Positions 62,052 through 64,000 of a stretch of DNA of 64,000 nucleotides are shown here, one piece after another. Source of the stretch: Dysgonomonas sp. UBA5412 (GTDB lineage: Bacteria > Bacteroidota > Bacteroidia > Bacteroidales > Dysgonomonadaceae). A program made the translations under genes and the position numbers. The first letter of the stretch is position 1. Each line of letters opens with the position of its first letter. The stretch spans positions 1-64,000 of the forward strand of contig DHNQ01000007.1 in the NCBI GenBank assembly GCA_002409595.1, written 5' to 3'. Below the pieces are notes generated by a model. The model saw only the letters and a list, made by a program, of their open reading frames with translations, was not told the origin of the DNA and made no database searches.

Positions 62052-62124
62052 GGTGCCATAGCTCAGTTGGTAGAGCAAAGGACTGAAAATCCTTGTGTCC
62101 CCGGTTCGATTCCTGGTGGCACCA
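62052..62124 (+). tRNA. tRNA-Phe (anticodon GAA)
   Basis: A 73-base cloverleaf: acceptor stem GGTGCCA/TGGCACC, D arm GCTC/GAGC, anticodon stem AAGGA/TCCTT with loop CTGAAAA (anticodon 62085-62087), five-base variable loop, T arm CCCGG/CCTGG and discriminator A. CCA is not encoded. The T stem has one C-U mismatch at its third pair. A terminator and two recombinase genes follow, a common setting for integration. Confidence 0.96.
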
Positions 62125-62148
62125 CTGAAAAAGAAAGTAAAATCAAGT

Positions 62149-62186
62149 AAACTCCTGAATTTCAAGTAAATTCGGGAGTTTTTTGT
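62149..62186 (+). terminator. Terminator after tRNA-Phe
   Basis: A 14-bp stem (AAACTCCTGAATTT with AAATTCGGGAGTTT, one G-U pair) around a 5-base loop, followed by a T-run. Confidence 0.85.
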
Positions 62187-62303
62187 TTTAGGCGTAAAGC
62201 AAAAAATAGCGATTTAAAGCAATAAAATGGGACGAAATGGTGACTATTTTTTAGGACTTTCAAAAAAATCACCTAATTGGATTTATTGCATTGTTATACA
62301 GCG

Positions 62304-62343
62304 TTTTGCGTAGCTATTGTGTTGGGGTAATTCCTTAATTTTG
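62304..62343 (+). promoter_or_regulatory. Upstream element of recombinase 1 (TTTTGCGTAGC and -7 TAATTTTG)
   Basis: TTTTGCGTAGC at 62304-62314 and TAATTTTG at 62336-62343 precede the ATG at 62365. The same pair with the same spacing stands before recombinase 2. GGAG-like bases (TAAGGAG) lie directly before this ATG. Confidence 0.5.
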
Positions 62344-62364
62344 TATTACTTAAATTAAGGAGAA

Positions 62365-63384
62365 ATGAAAAGAAATGTATTTAGCATTTTGTTCTTTTTG
62401 AAAAAAGGACAGCCAATGAAAAACGGAGAAATGCCCGTTTGCTTGAGAATTAATGTGAATAGGCAACGTGTTGAAATCAGAACACGCAGAAGTATTGATC
62501 CTAAATTATGGTGTCAGGCTAAGGAACGTTCGAGAGGGCGTGACAGACTATCACAAGACCTTAATCATTACATCGAGACCTCACGAGTTAGGCTTTATCA
62601 GATTTTTGAGAAATTGGAAAGAGAAGAAAAAGCTGTTTCAGCAAAGATTGTATTGGATATCTTCAATGGTAAGACTGAGAATAGTCAGCGAACATTACTT
62701 GGCGTGTTTAGAGAACATAATGAGCAATGCCGCCAGTTGATAGGTATTGACTATGTTGCTATTACTGTTAACCGTTATGATTTGTGTTGTCGCTACCTTG
62801 GCGAATTGATCAGTAAAGAATATCATCTTGAAGACCTTCCTTTAAAAGAAATAGATAATGAATTTATCAGAAAATTTGAACTGTATTTGAAAACAGAAAG
62901 AGGCTGTGCTCAAAATACTGTCATTCGTTATATGAAAGCTTTTAAGAAAGTCATCAATTTGGCTATCGCCAATGATTGGATTTATCGCAATCCGTTTGCA
63001 GGAATACGATTTCATGAGAAAGAAGTCGTTAAAGAAGTTTTGACAAAAGAAGAACTTCAGATTATGATTCAGAAAGAATTTTCTGTACCAAGACTAGAGC
63101 TAGTTCGTGATGTGTTTATATTTTGCACTTTTACAGGTTTGGCTTTTGTGGATGTCAGTCAACTAAAACCAGAGCATATTGTAAAGGATAATAAAGGCAA
63201 GCTGTGGATAAGAAAGCACCGTCAAAAAACGAAAAATATTTGTAATATCCCTTTACTAGAGATTCCTCAAATTATTTTGGATAAATATGAAAATCATCCT
63301 ATTTGTAAGAAAAAGGGTTTGTGCCTGCCTGTTATGGCAAATCAAAAGATGAATTCTTACCTGAAGGAAACAGCAGCCATTTAG
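62365..63384 (+). pseudogene. Tyrosine recombinase truncated before its catalytic end
   Basis: A 339-residue remnant of an arm-binding-type site-specific recombinase of Bacteroidota mobile elements. Present are the arm-binding domain (VFSILFFLKKGQPMKNGEM), the SAM-like core-binding domain (about 105-210) and the start of the catalytic domain with the first Arg region (FIFCTFTGLAFVDVSQL) and the beta-sheet Lys region (WIRKHRQKTKNICNIPLL). After NQKMNSYLKETAAI the frame ends, and the expected HxxR, H/W and Tyr motifs are missing. About 60-70 residues of the usual C-terminus are absent, so it is almost certainly inactive on its own. Confidence 0.85.
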
Positions 63385-63627
63385 AAAAGGGAAAGCAGAT
63401 GATGGTAATTTAAACTTAATCAGCGGATTAAGTAAAACGGTTCTTTTAGCCAAAAGAGAATAAATGCACAAAAAAGCAAAGTTGACGGTGAGTTCAGTTG
63501 CCAAATCGTTACCTGAGTAACTTTGTCGAATTGGAGTTTATTCGTCACTTATTCAATAGTTTGCGCTATTTTGCATAGCACCGGATAACTCTAAGTAAAC
63601 TAAATTTGTAATTAAAAAATTAGAGTT
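63385..63627. other. Junction region between the two recombinase genes
   Basis: The region after the truncated gene does not encode the missing catalytic motifs in any frame I can read. One plus-strand frame is open from 63365 to a TAA at about 63461-63463 and encodes the protein-like phrase ADDGNLNLISGLSKTVLLAK. It could be the 3' end of another gene joined here by deletion. The second half carries the upstream element of recombinase 2. Confidence 0.5.
63569..63608 (+). promoter_or_regulatory. Upstream element of recombinase 2 (TTTTGCATAGC and -7 TAAATTTG)
   Basis: TTTTGCATAGC at 63569-63579 and TAAATTTG at 63601-63608 precede the ATG at 63628. The interval between the TTTTG and the -7 box is 27 bases in both recombinase genes. 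Confidence 0.5.
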
Positions 63628-64000
63628 ATGGCAAGAAGCACATTTAAGGTTCTGTTCTACCTGAAAAAGAACAATCTGAGACCCGATGGTAAAGCCCCAA
63701 TTATGGGAAGGATCACGGTAAACAGCACTATCTCACAGTTTAGCTGTAAGCTAAACATCAAGCCCGACCTGTGGGACACCAAAGCAAATCGAGCATCTGG
63801 CAAAAGTCTCAATGCACAAAAAATCAATCAGAAGCTAGACAACATTAAAACCCAAATCGGCAAGCAATACCAGAGTATCTGTGACAAGGACAATTTTGTT
63901 TCTGCTGAAAAAGTTAAAAACGCTTATCTGGGTTTCGGGGATGAGTTCCGAACTTTCTTTTCCATTGCTGACGAGTTCTACGAAAGCTATGCTAAACGTG
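63628..64000 (+). CDS. Tyrosine recombinase, N-terminal part (runs off the window)
   Basis: The first 124 codons of a second arm-binding-type recombinase: MARSTFKVLFYLKKNNLRPD is followed by GKAPIMGRITVNSTISQF and SCKLNIKPDLWDTKANRASG, the usual arm-binding beta domain, then the start of the core-binding domain. It is only distantly similar to recombinase 1 and so is not a simple duplicate. The gene is open at the window edge, so whether it is intact cannot be judged. It probably belongs to an element that continues to the right. Confidence 0.88.
   Translation, partial: MARSTFKVLFYLKKNNLRPDGKAPIMGRITVNSTISQFSCKLNIKPDLWDTKANRASGKSLNAQKINQKLDNIKTQIGKQYQSICDKDNFVSAEKVKNAYLGFGDEFRTFFSIADEFYESYAKR

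Noticed and set aside
61965..62165. 66-codon minus-strand ORF across the tRNA
   Set aside because: It overlaps the tRNA gene and its promoter on the opposite strand; no independent support.
63256..63504. 82-codon minus-strand ORF at the recombinase junction
   Set aside because: It is largely antisense to the recombinase remnant, has no recognisable domain, and its start has no promoter-like context.
1..64000. CRISPR arrays and complete insertion sequences
   Set aside because: I found no regularly spaced direct repeats and no transposase ORF with inverted ends anywhere in the window.

Overview
The window looks like an ordinary chromosomal segment of an AT-rich member of the Bacteroidales (Bacteroidota). 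A Dysgonomonas-like organism is plausible, but the sequence alone does not fix the genus. The taxonomic signals are -7 boxes of the Bacteroidota type TAnnTTTG upstream of many genes, a lipid-anchored TamA variant (TamL), a PorT-type barrel, a GH92 mannosidase, a subclass A2 beta-lactamase, a DUF3244 protein, a long amidophosphoribosyltransferase-like protein and arm-binding-type tyrosine recombinases.

Layout. 1-10570 lies on the minus strand: a secreted protein of unknown function, an HdeD-like membrane protein, an acyltransferase, uvrC, apt, mnmG, cutC and a YgiQ-type radical SAM protein. Two exact parS centromere motifs sit between apt and mnmG. 10689-19245 holds tamL (+), then pyrC, a GH92 mannosidase, miaA and a polyprenyl synthase (-). 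19498-31236 (+) carries polA, then four tandem divergent copies of a GT-C/YfhO-like multi-spanning membrane protein, two small membrane proteins, a radical SAM enzyme and a quinone reductase-like flavoprotein. 31541-37823 has a secreted Lys/Ala-rich protein (+), an ECF sigma operon (-), a DUF3244/TPR-sensor pair (-) and uvrB (-). 38017-49896 (+) is a run of envelope and housekeeping genes: plsC, a LysM protein, a PorT-like barrel, a methyltransferase, a cobalamin adenosyltransferase, a small acidic protein, gltX, waaA, a PgpH-like HD phosphodiesterase, a C1 peptidase and a lipo-thioredoxin. 49993-56871 holds an MBL-fold enzyme and yjdM (-), guaA (+), a PurF-like enzyme and dnaX (-). 57008-61963 (+) carries a CDGSH protein, a DUF5063 protein, a DEDDy exonuclease, cbpA, cbpM, a class A beta-lactamase and thiL.

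The right end is different. After tRNA-Phe(GAA) at 62052 comes a tyrosine recombinase that has lost its catalytic end, then the beginning of a second recombinase that runs off the window. This looks like the left edge of an integrated element, or an integration hotspot. No rRNA, CRISPR array or complete insertion sequence was seen.

The points most worth following up are the paired parS sites next to mnmG, the four-gene membrane-protein array, the tRNA/recombinase junction with its duplicated upstream architecture, a 28-bp repeat found at two distant intergenic sites, and the beta-lactamase gene packed against cbpA-cbpM.
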